Below are positions 50,586-60,039 of a stretch of 64,000 nucleotides of DNA, in pieces; within the stretch, counting starts at the first letter, position 1; each line of letters starts with the position of its first letter. A program made the position numbers and the translations under genes. The DNA is from an uncultured Bacteroidota bacterium (lineage in GTDB: Bacteria; Bacteroidota; Bacteroidia; Chitinophagales; Chitinophagaceae): positions 62,001-126,000 of the forward strand of contig CAISPO010000038.1 of the NCBI GenBank assembly GCA_903887415.1, read 5' to 3'. A model generated the notes under the pieces. That model did no database searches. It saw only the letters and a list, made by a program, of their open reading frames with translations, and was not told the DNA's origin.

Positions 50586-51536
50586 ATGAGCAGTATCGGA
50601 GGTTATTTAGGGTGGGAGTTTCCGTTGGGGAACGAGTATCATGACCGGTTGCTGCGGCTGAATACGGGTAGAAACGCTTTTGAGTACATTTTGCGCACAA
50701 CGAGATATTCAAAGGTCTATCTGCCATACTATTGCTGTGATGCGCTGCTGGAACCTGTCAGGAAAACAGGCATCGACTATGTATTCTATCATATAGATAG
50801 CCAACTGGATCCTGTGATTGATTTTGAAATTAATGATGGCGAGTGTTTCCTGTATGTGAACTATTTCGGAGTAAAGAATGACACAGTGGCCAAACTGGCC
50901 GGTGAGGTGCGCAACCTGGTTATTGATAATTCACAATCTTTTTTCAGCCGCCCGATGCCGGGCATAGGCACTTTCTACTCCTGCCGGAAGTTTTTTGGCG
51001 TTCCAAACGGGGCATACGTTTATTTGAACACATACGAACCCCATAACCTTCCTGCAGATACTTCCTACGATTCATGCACTCACCTGCTAAAATACGTGGA
51101 TTGTGGCATTGAAGCGGCTTATGGGGACTTCCTGGCGAATGAACAACACCTGGCAGGGCAGGAAATAAAACAGATGGCCAGGCTCACCCATGCAATGATG
51201 AACGTGGCTCCATATTCTTTTTCATGCGAGCGGAGGAATGATAATTTTCAATACCTGCATGAGCGTTTGTCAGAAATTAATGAACTAAAGCTTAATTTTA
51301 GTTCTGTAAACGGGCCGTTGCACTACCCGTTGCTGGTGCCTGATTCCGGGTTGAGAAAACTGCTGATAGGCGAAAAAATTTTTGTTGCCGAATATTGGCC
51401 GGCAGTGCGTACATGGGCGGGGAAAGACACTTATGAGCACTATCTGACAGAGCACCTCCTGGCACTGCCAATAGACCAGCGATATGAACGGAGGGATATG
51501 GACCGGATTGCAGAAAGTATTTTTAAATTTCACTGA
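50586..51536 (+). CDS. Divergent DegT-like PLP-fold protein
   Basis: This 316-aa protein is shorter than normal aminotransferases. It shows a reduced fold-type I pattern: LNTGRNAFEYILRTTRYSKV (PLP phosphate region), VYLPYYCCDALLEPVRKTGI, an Asp motif NLVIDNSQSFFSRP and FYSCRKFFGVPNGAYVYL with Lys135 at the PLP position. The C-terminal small domain is short. It is probably a sugar aminotransferase-like enzyme with unusual substrate, or a PLP protein of unknown chemistry. It is the second DegT-like gene in a row and sits 3 bp before the acetyltransferase, suggesting consecutive steps (transamination, then N-acetylation). Confidence 0.7.
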   Translation: MSSIGGYLGWEFPLGNEYHDRLLRLNTGRNAFEYILRTTRYSKVYLPYYCCDALLEPVRKTGIDYVFYHIDSQLDPVIDFEINDGECFLYVNYFGVKNDTVAKLAGEVRNLVIDNSQSFFSRPMPGIGTFYSCRKFFGVPNGAYVYLNTYEPHNLPADTSYDSCTHLLKYVDCGIEAAYGDFLANEQHLAGQEIKQMARLTHAMMNVAPYSFSCERRNDNFQYLHERLSEINELKLNFSSVNGPLHYPLLVPDSGLRKLLIGEKIFVAEYWPAVRTWAGKDTYEHYLTEHLLALPIDQRYERRDMDRIAESIFKFH

Positions 51537-51538
51537 TA

Positions 51539-52102
51539 ATGAACATAAAAGGAAAACTAATTACGCTTAGGGCTATAGAAAGGGAAGACCTCGCTGTTTT
51601 GCACAAATGGGCAAACGACCCGGAGATCAATTCCTTGTTGGGCGCATGGCATTTTCCGTCAAGCCTGAATGACCAGCAGAAATGGTTTGAGACACTGAAC
51701 CTCAACTCCCTGAACCAGCGGTATGCCATAGATGTTCCCGAGCTCGGGATTATAGGTACCGCCAACCTTGTTGACATAAACTGGAAAGACAAGAATGCCT
51801 TTCATGGCATAATGATTGGCAACACGCAGGCACGGGGCAAAGGCTATGCGGCGGACACCATAATGACAATAATGAGGTATGCGTTTGAAGAGCTGGGCCT
51901 GAACAGGCTGGATGGATCGATGATAGCATCTAACGAGGGTTCTATAGGCGTCTATATAAAAAAATGCGGATGGGTGCTGGAAGGGACTAAAAAAGAATGG
52001 TATTTCAGAAACAACAAATACTGGGACAAGCACGTAGTAGGCATAACCCGGGGACAATATTTTGAGCTGATCAAAAAAAATAATTATTGGAATGAGCAGT
52101 GA
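51539..52102 (+). CDS. GNAT acetyltransferase (RimJ/RimL-like)
   Basis: This is a 187-aa acetyl-CoA-dependent N-acetyltransferase. It has LITLRAIEREDLAVLHKWAN at the N-terminus, the acetyl-CoA pyrophosphate loop in NTQARGKGYAADTIMTIMRY (Q/R-x-x-G-x-G/A) and a C-terminal NRLDGSMIASNEGSIGVYIK...GWVLEGTKKEWYFRN block. Its place after two aminotransferase-like genes points to acetylation of an amino sugar precursor, as with PseH-type enzymes (inference). Its start codon lies 3 bp after the previous stop, and its end overlaps the next gene by 11 bp. Confidence 0.85.
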   Translation: MNIKGKLITLRAIEREDLAVLHKWANDPEINSLLGAWHFPSSLNDQQKWFETLNLNSLNQRYAIDVPELGIIGTANLVDINWKDKNAFHGIMIGNTQARGKGYAADTIMTIMRYAFEELGLNRLDGSMIASNEGSIGVYIKKCGWVLEGTKKEWYFRNNKYWDKHVVGITRGQYFELIKKNNYWNEQ

Positions 52103-53039
52103 GTTACCGCTAGTCAGTGTGTGCACAATTACTTATAATCATGAGCGGTATATAGCGCAATGCATAGAGGGTGTTGTGAACCAGAAGTGCAATTTTAAGT
52201 TTGAGATGTTGATAGGTGAGGATGCATCTAAAGACAGCACAAGGGCTATAGTAGAAGAGTATGCTGCCCGGTATCCCGACATCATTGTGCCGCTTTATGC
52301 GGAAAAGAACCAGGGGGCCAAAGCTAATGCAGCCAGAACCGTGGCGCATGGCCGGGGAAAATATATCGCGTTCCTGGAAGGCGATGACTACTGGACGGAT
52401 ATGAACAAGCTGCAAAAGCAGTTTGACTTTCTTGAATCCAACCCTGAATATACCATGTGCTTCACCCGGGTGGACGTGATAGATGAGGCGGGTAACGAAG
52501 CCACCGATCCGTATCCCCCTTTCACCAGGGAGGATTTTGGGATAGAAGATGTGGTGCTTGCCGAAAATTGTTTTATACCTACGCCTACCATGTTTTTCAG
52601 GGATATATTTTCGCGTCCCCTGCCCGATTTATATGTGAACGCAATGAGCGGGGATATTGCTATGCATTTGCTGCTTGCCGACAAAGGAAAGATCAAGTGC
52701 CTGCCAGGCAAAACCGGTGTTTACCGCGAGCATCCAGGCGGTATAACCAAAACTGAAAAAGCACGGAAAGAAAGCTACCAGGAATTATTTAAATTATACA
52801 TCCGAGCAAATGAATATTTCGGGTTCAGACATGACAAAATAATAAAAGAACGTTTATTGCAGATGTCAAAAATTAAACTTATTTTTGGCTCAAAGGACTT
52901 GAAGGGAGTAGAAAAATTAAAATACATAATGAGCAATTTACCAGATTATTTTAAGTACTCTGGTAGCAACAGTTTGAAAGAAACATTATATATCTGCACT
53001 TTATTATTCTTCCCTTCATTACTTAAGTTGAAAAAATAA
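52092..53039 (+). CDS. Glycosyltransferase family 2
   Basis: This is a 315-aa inverting GT-A enzyme. Landmarks are VSVCTITYNHERYIAQCIEG, the first Asp in MLIGEDASKDSTRAIVEEYA, and the metal-binding loop AFLEGDDYWTDMNKLQKQFD. The C-terminal part (about 230-315) is basic with an amphipathic helix that could bind the membrane. Donor and acceptor are not inferable. The ATG overlaps the acetyltransferase stop region, implying coupling. Confidence 0.9.
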   Translation: MSSELPLVSVCTITYNHERYIAQCIEGVVNQKCNFKFEMLIGEDASKDSTRAIVEEYAARYPDIIVPLYAEKNQGAKANAARTVAHGRGKYIAFLEGDDYWTDMNKLQKQFDFLESNPEYTMCFTRVDVIDEAGNEATDPYPPFTREDFGIEDVVLAENCFIPTPTMFFRDIFSRPLPDLYVNAMSGDIAMHLLLADKGKIKCLPGKTGVYREHPGGITKTEKARKESYQELFKLYIRANEYFGFRHDKIIKERLLQMSKIKLIFGSKDLKGVEKLKYIMSNLPDYFKYSGSNSLKETLYICTLLFFPSLLKLKK

Positions 53040-53077
53040 ATGTTTAATTGGCTTTCCATACCCCTTAATTAATTAGA

Positions 53078-54034
53078 ATGAAAAAATTGCTCAGGCAACT
53101 TTTATCTCCGATACTCAAATCTTACGATTTAAGGATTGAGCGGAATAAACAAGACATTGACTCATTGTATAAATTATTATATAATCAGATCCATGATTTG
53201 GATAGTGCATTGCCGATAGCAGCAGCCCAAACCGTAGGCGCTTTTAGTTTTCAGTGGAGCAACCTGCGTGAGGGCGAGGCGATGCTGAGTGATAAGTGGT
53301 TCAAAGAAAATGTTACAAATATCATTGCAGATCATGAACTGTTGCTTAGTAAGGATTGGTTTAAAGGCAAAGAGGCAATAGATTGTGGCTGCGGTGGTGG
53401 CCGCTGGTCATATGGCCTCGCAAAACTCGGCGCCAATATCACCGCAGTAGACGTAAACCAATCAGCCGTAGATGCTACCAAAGATGAGATGAGAGACATT
53501 AATGTTCAAAAGCAATTCATCGTTACCCCACTGGAAGACCTTTCTGCGCACCTGGGCGGCAAAAAATTTGATCTGGCCTGGTCATGGGGCGTTCTTCCTT
53601 TTGTGAGCAGCTTCACGCAAAGTTTCCAGCAGGTGATGGATTGCGTAAAAGACGGAGGATTTATTTATGTTAACCTATATGGCAGGGAAACCCTGAATTA
53701 CGAGCAGGATATTGACCTTTTCAAAAACAGGATACGATACAACACGCTGCCTTCGTGGGAGGAAAAAGAAAAATTCCTGATCGAGAAGGCTGGCGGCAAC
53801 AAAGAAAAAGTGCATCAGAACCATGATATGTTCTCACCCTTGCTCAACCGCAGGTTTGAATATAGTTTTATTAAAAAGACCTTGGAAGACAATGGTTTCA
53901 CAGATGTGGTAAGGACGGTAAATAGTACCGAGCTTTATATAAGAGCAGTAAAAAAAGCCATAAATCCGGCCGACAAAGCGATGATTGGCTATACACCAAA
54001 AAAAGAATGGTGGTTCTCCAAATACCAAAAATAA
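53078..54034 (+). CDS. SAM-dependent methyltransferase
   Basis: This is a 318-aa class I methyltransferase. The N-terminal 100 residues form a helical extension. The SAM-binding motif I is EAIDCGCGGGRWSYGLAKLG (residues about 103-122), followed by ITAVDVNQSAVDATKDE (acidic residue binding ribose) and FDLAWSWGVLPFVSSFTQSF (motif IV/post II). In this locus it could methylate a sugar, possibly as the chain-end modification read by the C-terminal domain of the Wzt-like ATPase; this is speculation. There is no kinase domain of the WbdD type. Confidence 0.82.
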   Translation: MKKLLRQLLSPILKSYDLRIERNKQDIDSLYKLLYNQIHDLDSALPIAAAQTVGAFSFQWSNLREGEAMLSDKWFKENVTNIIADHELLLSKDWFKGKEAIDCGCGGGRWSYGLAKLGANITAVDVNQSAVDATKDEMRDINVQKQFIVTPLEDLSAHLGGKKFDLAWSWGVLPFVSSFTQSFQQVMDCVKDGGFIYVNLYGRETLNYEQDIDLFKNRIRYNTLPSWEEKEKFLIEKAGGNKEKVHQNHDMFSPLLNRRFEYSFIKKTLEDNGFTDVVRTVNSTELYIRAVKKAINPADKAMIGYTPKKEWWFSKYQK

Positions 54035-54055
54035 TAGTTTATCTAAGCTGTAATT

Positions 54056-55285
54056 ATGCGCATATGGGCTTTCCCGTCAATTTACCCTTTTGAAAAAGCC
54101 GGATTACAGTGGAAGGGAATTTTTGCACACCGGCAATATAAAGGGCTTATAGAAAACGGGGCTGATCTGAAGGTAATTATACCTGTGCCGTGGAATCCGC
54201 CGCCGCCGCTGTCGTATTTGCACCCCGAGTGGAAAGAATATGCAAAATTGAATTATCCCGACAGAAGGATGTATGATGGTATTACCGTATTTCATCCGCG
54301 GATAGCAAATGTTCGGCCAAACCGCTTTGTAAAAAAGACCTATGAAGAAAGGACGATTGATGCGATAATAGATTTTTTCAAAAAAAACAAGATCACCCTT
54401 CATCCATCTACAGATATTATTTACTCCCAGTGGACGCCTAGTTCTGTAGTTGTGCAGAAAGCAGCTCACAGGCTGGGCATAAGGTCGGCCATATTATGCA
54501 TTGGTGATGATGTCGTGCTCTTTCCCCACGAAAAGCCGTCATCGCTCGAGCAGTTCAAAAAAACCTGGGCAGAAGCAGATATGAGGTTTGTGGTAGCCGA
54601 CTACCTGGGCCGTGAAGCAAACAAAGCCGCGGGTATGAGCAAACCCTACGACGTTGTGTTCATGGGTGTGGACTACAACTATTTTAAGCCCCCTGCTCCT
54701 GGCGAGACACTGGCCATAAGAAGTAAATACAATATTCCCGCTGATAAAACAGTAATACTGCTGGTAGGTACGGCAAGTAAGAGAAAAGGTTGGATAGAGC
54801 TCTTTGATGCGCTGGAACTTGTGAAAAAAAATGACACCAGCTTTTTCCTGGTTGGCGTGTACACCAACCCGCCTGAAATTGACGTATATCACGAGGCGGA
54901 AAAACGCGGGCTAGGTTCTTTTTTTCTTGGCCTTAACGGCATATCTCCCGATTCGCTGGATCAACTATATAAAGCAGCTGACATTTTCTGCCTGCCATCC
55001 CATTCCGAAGGCATGGCGAATGTTGTTATTGAAGCCATGTCATCGGGCCTGGCCGTTATTACTACAGATGTTGGCGGCCACAACGAAATTGTCCGAGATG
55101 GCGAAAATGGAATACTCGTACAGCCTTTTCAGCATGAGGTACTTGCTTCCTGGTTGCGCGAATTGCTGACAAACACGGACCGCAGGCTTCAATTGGGCAG
55201 AAATGCCAGGGCATTTATCGTGAACCAATGGGGCACATTTGCGGATACCTCGAAGCAGTTATACAAAAAACTCTGTTCCATATGA
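54056..55285 (+). CDS. Glycosyltransferase family 4
   Basis: This is a 409-aa GT-B retaining glycosyltransferase. The N-terminal domain includes WAFPSIYPFEKAGLQWKGIF and IIYSQWTPSSVVVQKAAHRL. The C-terminal donor-binding domain has VILLVGTASKRKGWIELFDA, then FCLPSHSEGMANVVIEAMSS and GLAVITTDVGGHNEIVRDGE with the E-x7-E motif. It lies 22 bp after the methyltransferase. Donor sugar is unknown. Confidence 0.92.
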   Translation: MRIWAFPSIYPFEKAGLQWKGIFAHRQYKGLIENGADLKVIIPVPWNPPPPLSYLHPEWKEYAKLNYPDRRMYDGITVFHPRIANVRPNRFVKKTYEERTIDAIIDFFKKNKITLHPSTDIIYSQWTPSSVVVQKAAHRLGIRSAILCIGDDVVLFPHEKPSSLEQFKKTWAEADMRFVVADYLGREANKAAGMSKPYDVVFMGVDYNYFKPPAPGETLAIRSKYNIPADKTVILLVGTASKRKGWIELFDALELVKKNDTSFFLVGVYTNPPEIDVYHEAEKRGLGSFFLGLNGISPDSLDQLYKAADIFCLPSHSEGMANVVIEAMSSGLAVITTDVGGHNEIVRDGENGILVQPFQHEVLASWLRELLTNTDRRLQLGRNARAFIVNQWGTFADTSKQLYKKLCSI

Positions 55286-55369
55286 TGTTGCCTGCTTTTG
55301 ATTAATTCGCAGAATATCTTTAATTTGAAGAACGATAGTTGTAAACCCCTCAAAAACGCAGTGAAGTAA

Positions 55370-56368
55370 ATGAAGCCCCGCATCATACATAAGCTTGTAA
55401 CGATAAAAAAGCTCGTTTCAAATAAACTAATAGACAACGGCATATATCCTGATAAACGGTCGCCAAAGCTGATCATCATTATGTATCATGGGATAGATAA
55501 GAGCGAAAATACTACCTATAATAGCAGATTTTTTAGTGTAGCGAATTTCGAAAAGCATATAATATCATTAAAAAAACACTTTAATATCCTTACCTACAAA
55601 GATTTCCTGGAAGATAATTATTCCACTAAAAAAACGAATATAGTTATAACATTTGATGACGGATATGCAAACAATTTTAATTATGCCTTGCCTGTACTGG
55701 AAAAATATAATGCGCACGCTTTCTTTTTTGTTACCGGGGTAGGCACAATGGAGAAAAAAATTCTTTGGGCAGATGCGCTTGATATTGTATCCCATTATGC
55801 GCCTGCCAACAGTAAGATAACACTCAATGGTGTGGTGTTTTCCTTCGCAGGCACAAAATTTGTATGCGATGACACAAACACTGATCTCGTTGCTTATATT
55901 CAGGCTAGCAATAAACCCGGTTATACCGAAAAAGAAAACCTGATTGAACAACTGCTGAATATTTATGATTTTACAAAGCACAAGGAAACAGGCGACTATT
56001 GGGAATTAATGAACGATGAACAGATTTATAAAGCATCATTGAGCAACAATATCACTATTGGCTCGCATGGGTTTTATCACAACAATCTTGGTTCACTTAA
56101 CAATGCAGATGCTGTAAATGAGGTAAGGCTGTCGAAAAAATATCTTGAAGGAATAATGCAAAAAGAAGTTGGAACAATAGCATTTCCTGACGGCTCTTAT
56201 ACCGAACAGCTTAATGAATCGTTGGAAAAAGAAGGCTTTAAGAAACAGTTTTTGGTGAATTACAGGTTTGGTGATGAAAATAAAAAGAAGAACATTTACG
56301 ATAGGTTTGGCTTATATCCGGGGATGGGAAATAATCATAGGATAATCTACAAAATAATGAATCAATGA
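55370..56368 (+). CDS. Polysaccharide deacetylase-like protein
   Basis: This is a 332-aa carbohydrate esterase family 4 type protein (NodB fold). The first catalytic motif is TNIVITFDDGYANNFNYALP (Asp-Asp), and the second is NITIGSHGFYHNNLGSLNNA (S-H-G-F-x-H). A third block, VGTIAFPDGSYTEQLNESLE, corresponds to the R/Y-P-x-G region. Family enzymes remove N-acetyl groups from HexNAc residues. There is no signal peptide, so it probably acts in the cytoplasm on a precursor or lipid-linked sugar, followed by N-formylation by the next gene (inference). Confidence 0.85.
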   Translation: MKPRIIHKLVTIKKLVSNKLIDNGIYPDKRSPKLIIIMYHGIDKSENTTYNSRFFSVANFEKHIISLKKHFNILTYKDFLEDNYSTKKTNIVITFDDGYANNFNYALPVLEKYNAHAFFFVTGVGTMEKKILWADALDIVSHYAPANSKITLNGVVFSFAGTKFVCDDTNTDLVAYIQASNKPGYTEKENLIEQLLNIYDFTKHKETGDYWELMNDEQIYKASLSNNITIGSHGFYHNNLGSLNNADAVNEVRLSKKYLEGIMQKEVGTIAFPDGSYTEQLNESLEKEGFKKQFLVNYRFGDENKKKNIYDRFGLYPGMGNNHRIIYKIMNQ

Positions 56369-57171
56369 ACGTTTGCATTTATACTTCCGACCAACCATCG
56401 CCGGCAAGCTTATTGAATATTAACTACCTTTTGCAAAAAAGGCCAGAGCATAATTACTCGTTTCTTACCATTTTGAAGCCCAGGATGAACCAGGGATTTG
56501 AGAGCAAGCTAAAGAAAATCTATGGGGAACTGCGGTTTGACGATGGCCGTTACGACTTCACGAGAGATACGTTGACGATCGATAAAAAACTCAAGTCGTT
56601 GATCGTACCGGTAAACAAGAAGTTATTTATAAATGGCTATGCCGACCAGGTGAATGATGACAAAAGCGTGAAATTCCTCAATGAAGTAAAGCCCGATGTA
56701 ATCATACAATCTGACGCCGGCATCCTGAAACAGAATATTTTTAGCCTTTCGAAAATAGCTACGATTAATGTACACCATGGCATCGCCCCCGAAATACGGG
56801 GTATCGCATCTGCATTCTGGTGCCTTTTTTATGGCATAAAGGATAAAATAGGGGTTACCTGCCACCTCATTGATGATAACCTGGATACAGGAGCCATAAT
56901 TTGCAAACGAACCTTAGATTCCACCTCTGGCTCGTTTATTGACATCGAATTCGAAAATTATCTGCTAGGCCGCGATGTGCTTGTGGAAAGTATTGACCTC
57001 CTGAACAAGGGTGCGTATAAAGTAAGAACTGAAAGCGACGTAAAATCCTATTACTTTGGTATGGTAAACCCTTATTTGTATTACGCACTGAAAAAGAGAA
57101 ATTTTGAGCCGGTCATGAAAATTTCAGACAGGGCATTTAAACTGAAAGAAAAAAAATATCTTGAGTTTTAA
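56365..57171 (+). CDS. Formyltransferase-like protein
   Basis: This is a 268-aa protein with a formyltransferase core: DVIIQSDAGILKQNIFSL, then ATINVHHGIAPEIRGIASAF with the catalytic Asn and His, and GVTCHLIDDNLDTGAIICKR with the catalytic Asp. Such enzymes in polysaccharide loci use N10-formyl-tetrahydrofolate to N-formylate amino sugars (WbkC/VioF-like). Its ATG overlaps the deacetylase stop (ATGA), so the pair deacetylase-formyltransferase is translationally coupled, suggesting replacement of N-acetyl by N-formyl. Confidence 0.83.
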   Translation: MNVCIYTSDQPSPASLLNINYLLQKRPEHNYSFLTILKPRMNQGFESKLKKIYGELRFDDGRYDFTRDTLTIDKKLKSLIVPVNKKLFINGYADQVNDDKSVKFLNEVKPDVIIQSDAGILKQNIFSLSKIATINVHHGIAPEIRGIASAFWCLFYGIKDKIGVTCHLIDDNLDTGAIICKRTLDSTSGSFIDIEFENYLLGRDVLVESIDLLNKGAYKVRTESDVKSYYFGMVNPYLYYALKKRNFEPVMKISDRAFKLKEKKYLEF

Positions 57172-57221
57172 TGCGCCGTATTCCCATGGCTGCTTACCCT
57201 TTCGCTTAAATCTCCTGAACC

Positions 57222-58717
57222 ATGATCTCATTCACCGAGCAGAAACGAAACCTGAAAAAGGATCATTCAGGTTTTAAGAAAATAAAGCTCGCGCTGCTTT
57301 CTGACTCTGCCTCCCAGTTGCTGAATAATGCGATCAAAGCCTATGGTACGAGGCACAGCTAGATATTGACATCTACGAAGCCGACTACAACCAGGTGGAC
57401 CTGCAGGTATTTGACCCCACTTCAGAGCTTTACAACTTCAGCCCAGACTTCGTTTTCATCAACAGGTGTACCGAAAAGCTGATGAAGGATTTTTATAAGA
57501 CAGACAAAACGCAGCAAGGGCTTTTCTCTGAGTACGTTGCCAATACCACGCAGCAATACTACGATACCATTACACAGCGCATGCGCGCAAAGCTGATCAT
57601 CAACACTTATCCGGAGATCAATGACGGCGTGTTCGGCAACTTCGCAGCTAAGATAAATATGTCCTTCTTATACCAGCAAAGGAAAACGAACATCGCGCTC
57701 ATGGACCTCGGCAGGCAGCTTAAAGACCTTTTCATCTGCGACCTTGGCGCATTGCAATCTGAGCTGCGTTACCGTTTTGTGTTCGATCCGAAGATGTAGG
57801 TAAATGCCCATATGATATATAGTCTGTGTTTCTTCCATACATCGCTAAGCACATCACCGATATTATGCTCAGCATCACCGGCACTTTTTAAAAAAAAATG
57901 CCTCATCTTAGATCTCGATAATACCACCTGAAGCGGCATCATTAGCGATGACGGTATGGAGGGCATACAGATCGTCTACCTGGAAGCCGGTAAAATATTT
58001 ACTGAGCTGCAGCTTTGGGCAAAACAACTGAAACACCGGGGCGTCATGATAGCCATATGCAGCAAGAACACCGAAGAGATCGCTAAAGAGCCCTTCATGA
58101 GTAGCTAACTGGGAAACTAAAGTGGAAAACATCAGGTACGTACTATCTGTGCTCAATATTAGTTTTGATTCAATGCTTTTTGAGGACGACAATCCTTTTG
58201 AGCGTGAGATGGTGAATGCCGGCATACCGGACATTCTGCGTACCTAAACTGCCCGAAGACCCTGCGGAATACCTTTTGTTTCTGCGCATCCTCAATCTGT
58301 TTGAGACAGCATCATTCACGGAGGAAGATGAACAGCGCACAAACAATACCAAGAAGAAGCAAAAAGGAATATACTGCTCTGGAGCTTTGAAAATGACCAG
58401 TTCAATGTACCAATTGCGCGCTATACGGAAGAAGATACAAAGCGCATCAGCACCGACCCAAATAATATTGCCCATTCCCTTACAGCTGCAGGGTGCTGAA
58501 AAGAGGTATGGAAAACTTTACCTTAAATACCATTGTATCTCTTGCCGCTGCCAATAACATTGAGAAAATCACAGCCGAATACATACCTACAAAGAAGAAC
58601 AGCATAGTAAAAGACCACTATAAAAACCTTAATTTTGAGACTCTTGGCGACTTGTGGACACTTGACTTAGCCGGGTACAAAAACCGGAATATGTTCATAT
58701 GCGTGAAGGGCAAATAA
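57222..58717 (+). pseudogene. FkbH-like HAD-IIIC / GNAT protein, decayed
   Basis: The remains of one gene are spread over three frames. The start reads MISFTEQKRNLKKDHSGFKK; a lost base near 57350 shifts the frame. The segment 57395-57799 (VFDPTSELYNFSPDFVFINR, FICDLGALQSELRYRFVFDP) is intact in a second frame. A TAG and another shift follow DPKM. The HAD motif LDLDNTT is readable but is followed by TGA (57929-57931) where Trp is expected. Later pieces (LPEDPAEYLLFLRILNLFET; RGMENFTLNTIVSL; TKKNSIVKDHYKNLNFETLG) are the C-terminal acyltransferase-like part, and short stretches are missing. FkbH-type enzymes load glyceryl or acyl units onto carriers; here function must be lost. Confidence 0.85.
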
Positions 58718-58753
58718 AACAGCAATGTTGCTGTATAACGGCGCAGGAATTTA

Positions 58754-60013
58754 ATGAGCAAAATAAAGGAGTATAACCTGGTGCACATAACCACAGACGG
58801 CGAATATAAAACGCCGCTTGTTGCCAGCCAGTTATTTGACCAGGCCGAGTTTCAGGCCATTAAACAGGAGGGATTTGCACCCCGGCAGGTAGAGGCATGG
58901 ACTATTGGCGCTATGCGGGAATATTTCGATGAGGCTTCAAAAAAGAAGATCAACGAATTGCAAGCCAGGTGCCCCCACATAAAGGTGCGTATGATAAACG
59001 GTGTAGGCAGGCTGAAAATGTACCCGGCACACCCACTGATGTTATCCTATCGTAAGCGACTTGGCAAGCTGCCGGTAGTTTATCATTGCCGGGGAGAAAA
59101 TGCTGCTTTCTGGGCTGCCAGGGTGCGGCAGGCCTTCCCGGGAGATAAAGTGGTGCTGGATGTGCGTGGTTACTGGCCGGCCGAGATCATTTATAAAAAT
59201 GGGATCGAAGACCCAGCCTCAGCCACGGGCGAGGGACTGGCAGCTTTCCAAAAGGCGCATCGCTTCCTGAGCCATGCAATAAGTATCGCTGATGCGGTCA
59301 CCACGGTAAGCACTGCGCTGCGCGACCTTTTGATAAAGGAACATGGCGCCCCAATTGATACTTCAGTGGTTCCCTGCTGCATCACCCACACTACCCCCGA
59401 TACAAAAAGGGAAGAGATCAGGAAAAGCTGGGGCGTGGCCGATGATGAGATAGTGCTGGTTTACTCCGGCGGCACAGCCGCTTACCAACATCTTGAAGAC
59501 CTCACCATACCGTTCCTGAAAAAGGTGGCGGAGGGCAATAGCAAAGTGCGGCTTGCATTTCTATCTTCTGAGGTGGAAAAGATAAAAACCATGCTGGAGA
59601 AAGCCGGCATTTATAGTGATAAGATCATTTTAAAGAGCTTTCCACAAAAGGAAGTTGGGGAAGCACTTACAGCCTGTGATGCAGGCATACTCATCAGGAA
59701 ACCGACTGTAGTGAACGCAGTCGCCAACCCGGTGAAGATCGCTGAATACCTGGGTTCCGGCTTGCCCATAATCATTGAGAAAAATGTGGGTGGCGTGGCA
59801 GACGTAATGTTTGAGCAGTCGATACTGAAAGGCATACAGATAGCTGCAGCAGACGCAAGTATGGACGAAGATGCCGATTCGGTAAACAACTGGCTGGCTG
59901 AAAACCTGGACGGTAAGCGTGCACTTGCCAGGGCTTATGCAGAGAAAGTCTATTTATGGAGCGCGGCAATAAACGTGAGCAGGAAGATGTACGAAAACGC
60001 ACTGAACAAATAA
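58754..60013 (+). CDS. Glycosyltransferase (GT4-like)
   Basis: This is a 419-aa GT-B enzyme. N-terminal landmarks are LPVVYHCRGENAAFWAARVR and KVVLDVRGYWPAEIIYKNGI. The donor-binding half has IVLVYSGGTAAYQHLEDLTI, KIILKSFPQKEVGEALTACD and AGILIRKPTVVNAVANPVKI with EYLGSGLPIIIEKNVGG, a weak form of the E-x7-E region. Donor is unknown. It starts 36 bp after the pseudogene and 26 bp before asnB. Confidence 0.85.
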   Translation: MSKIKEYNLVHITTDGEYKTPLVASQLFDQAEFQAIKQEGFAPRQVEAWTIGAMREYFDEASKKKINELQARCPHIKVRMINGVGRLKMYPAHPLMLSYRKRLGKLPVVYHCRGENAAFWAARVRQAFPGDKVVLDVRGYWPAEIIYKNGIEDPASATGEGLAAFQKAHRFLSHAISIADAVTTVSTALRDLLIKEHGAPIDTSVVPCCITHTTPDTKREEIRKSWGVADDEIVLVYSGGTAAYQHLEDLTIPFLKKVAEGNSKVRLAFLSSEVEKIKTMLEKAGIYSDKIILKSFPQKEVGEALTACDAGILIRKPTVVNAVANPVKIAEYLGSGLPIIIEKNVGGVADVMFEQSILKGIQIAAADASMDEDADSVNNWLAENLDGKRALARAYAEKVYLWSAAINVSRKMYENALNK

Positions 60014-60039
60014 AAAGAGCACGGATAAAATAAGAGCGG

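Noticed and set aside
57359-57372. GATATTGACATC in the FkbH-like pseudogene as a palindrome site
   Set aside because: It is explained by the codons for LDIDIYEAD of the former protein and lacks the left arm.
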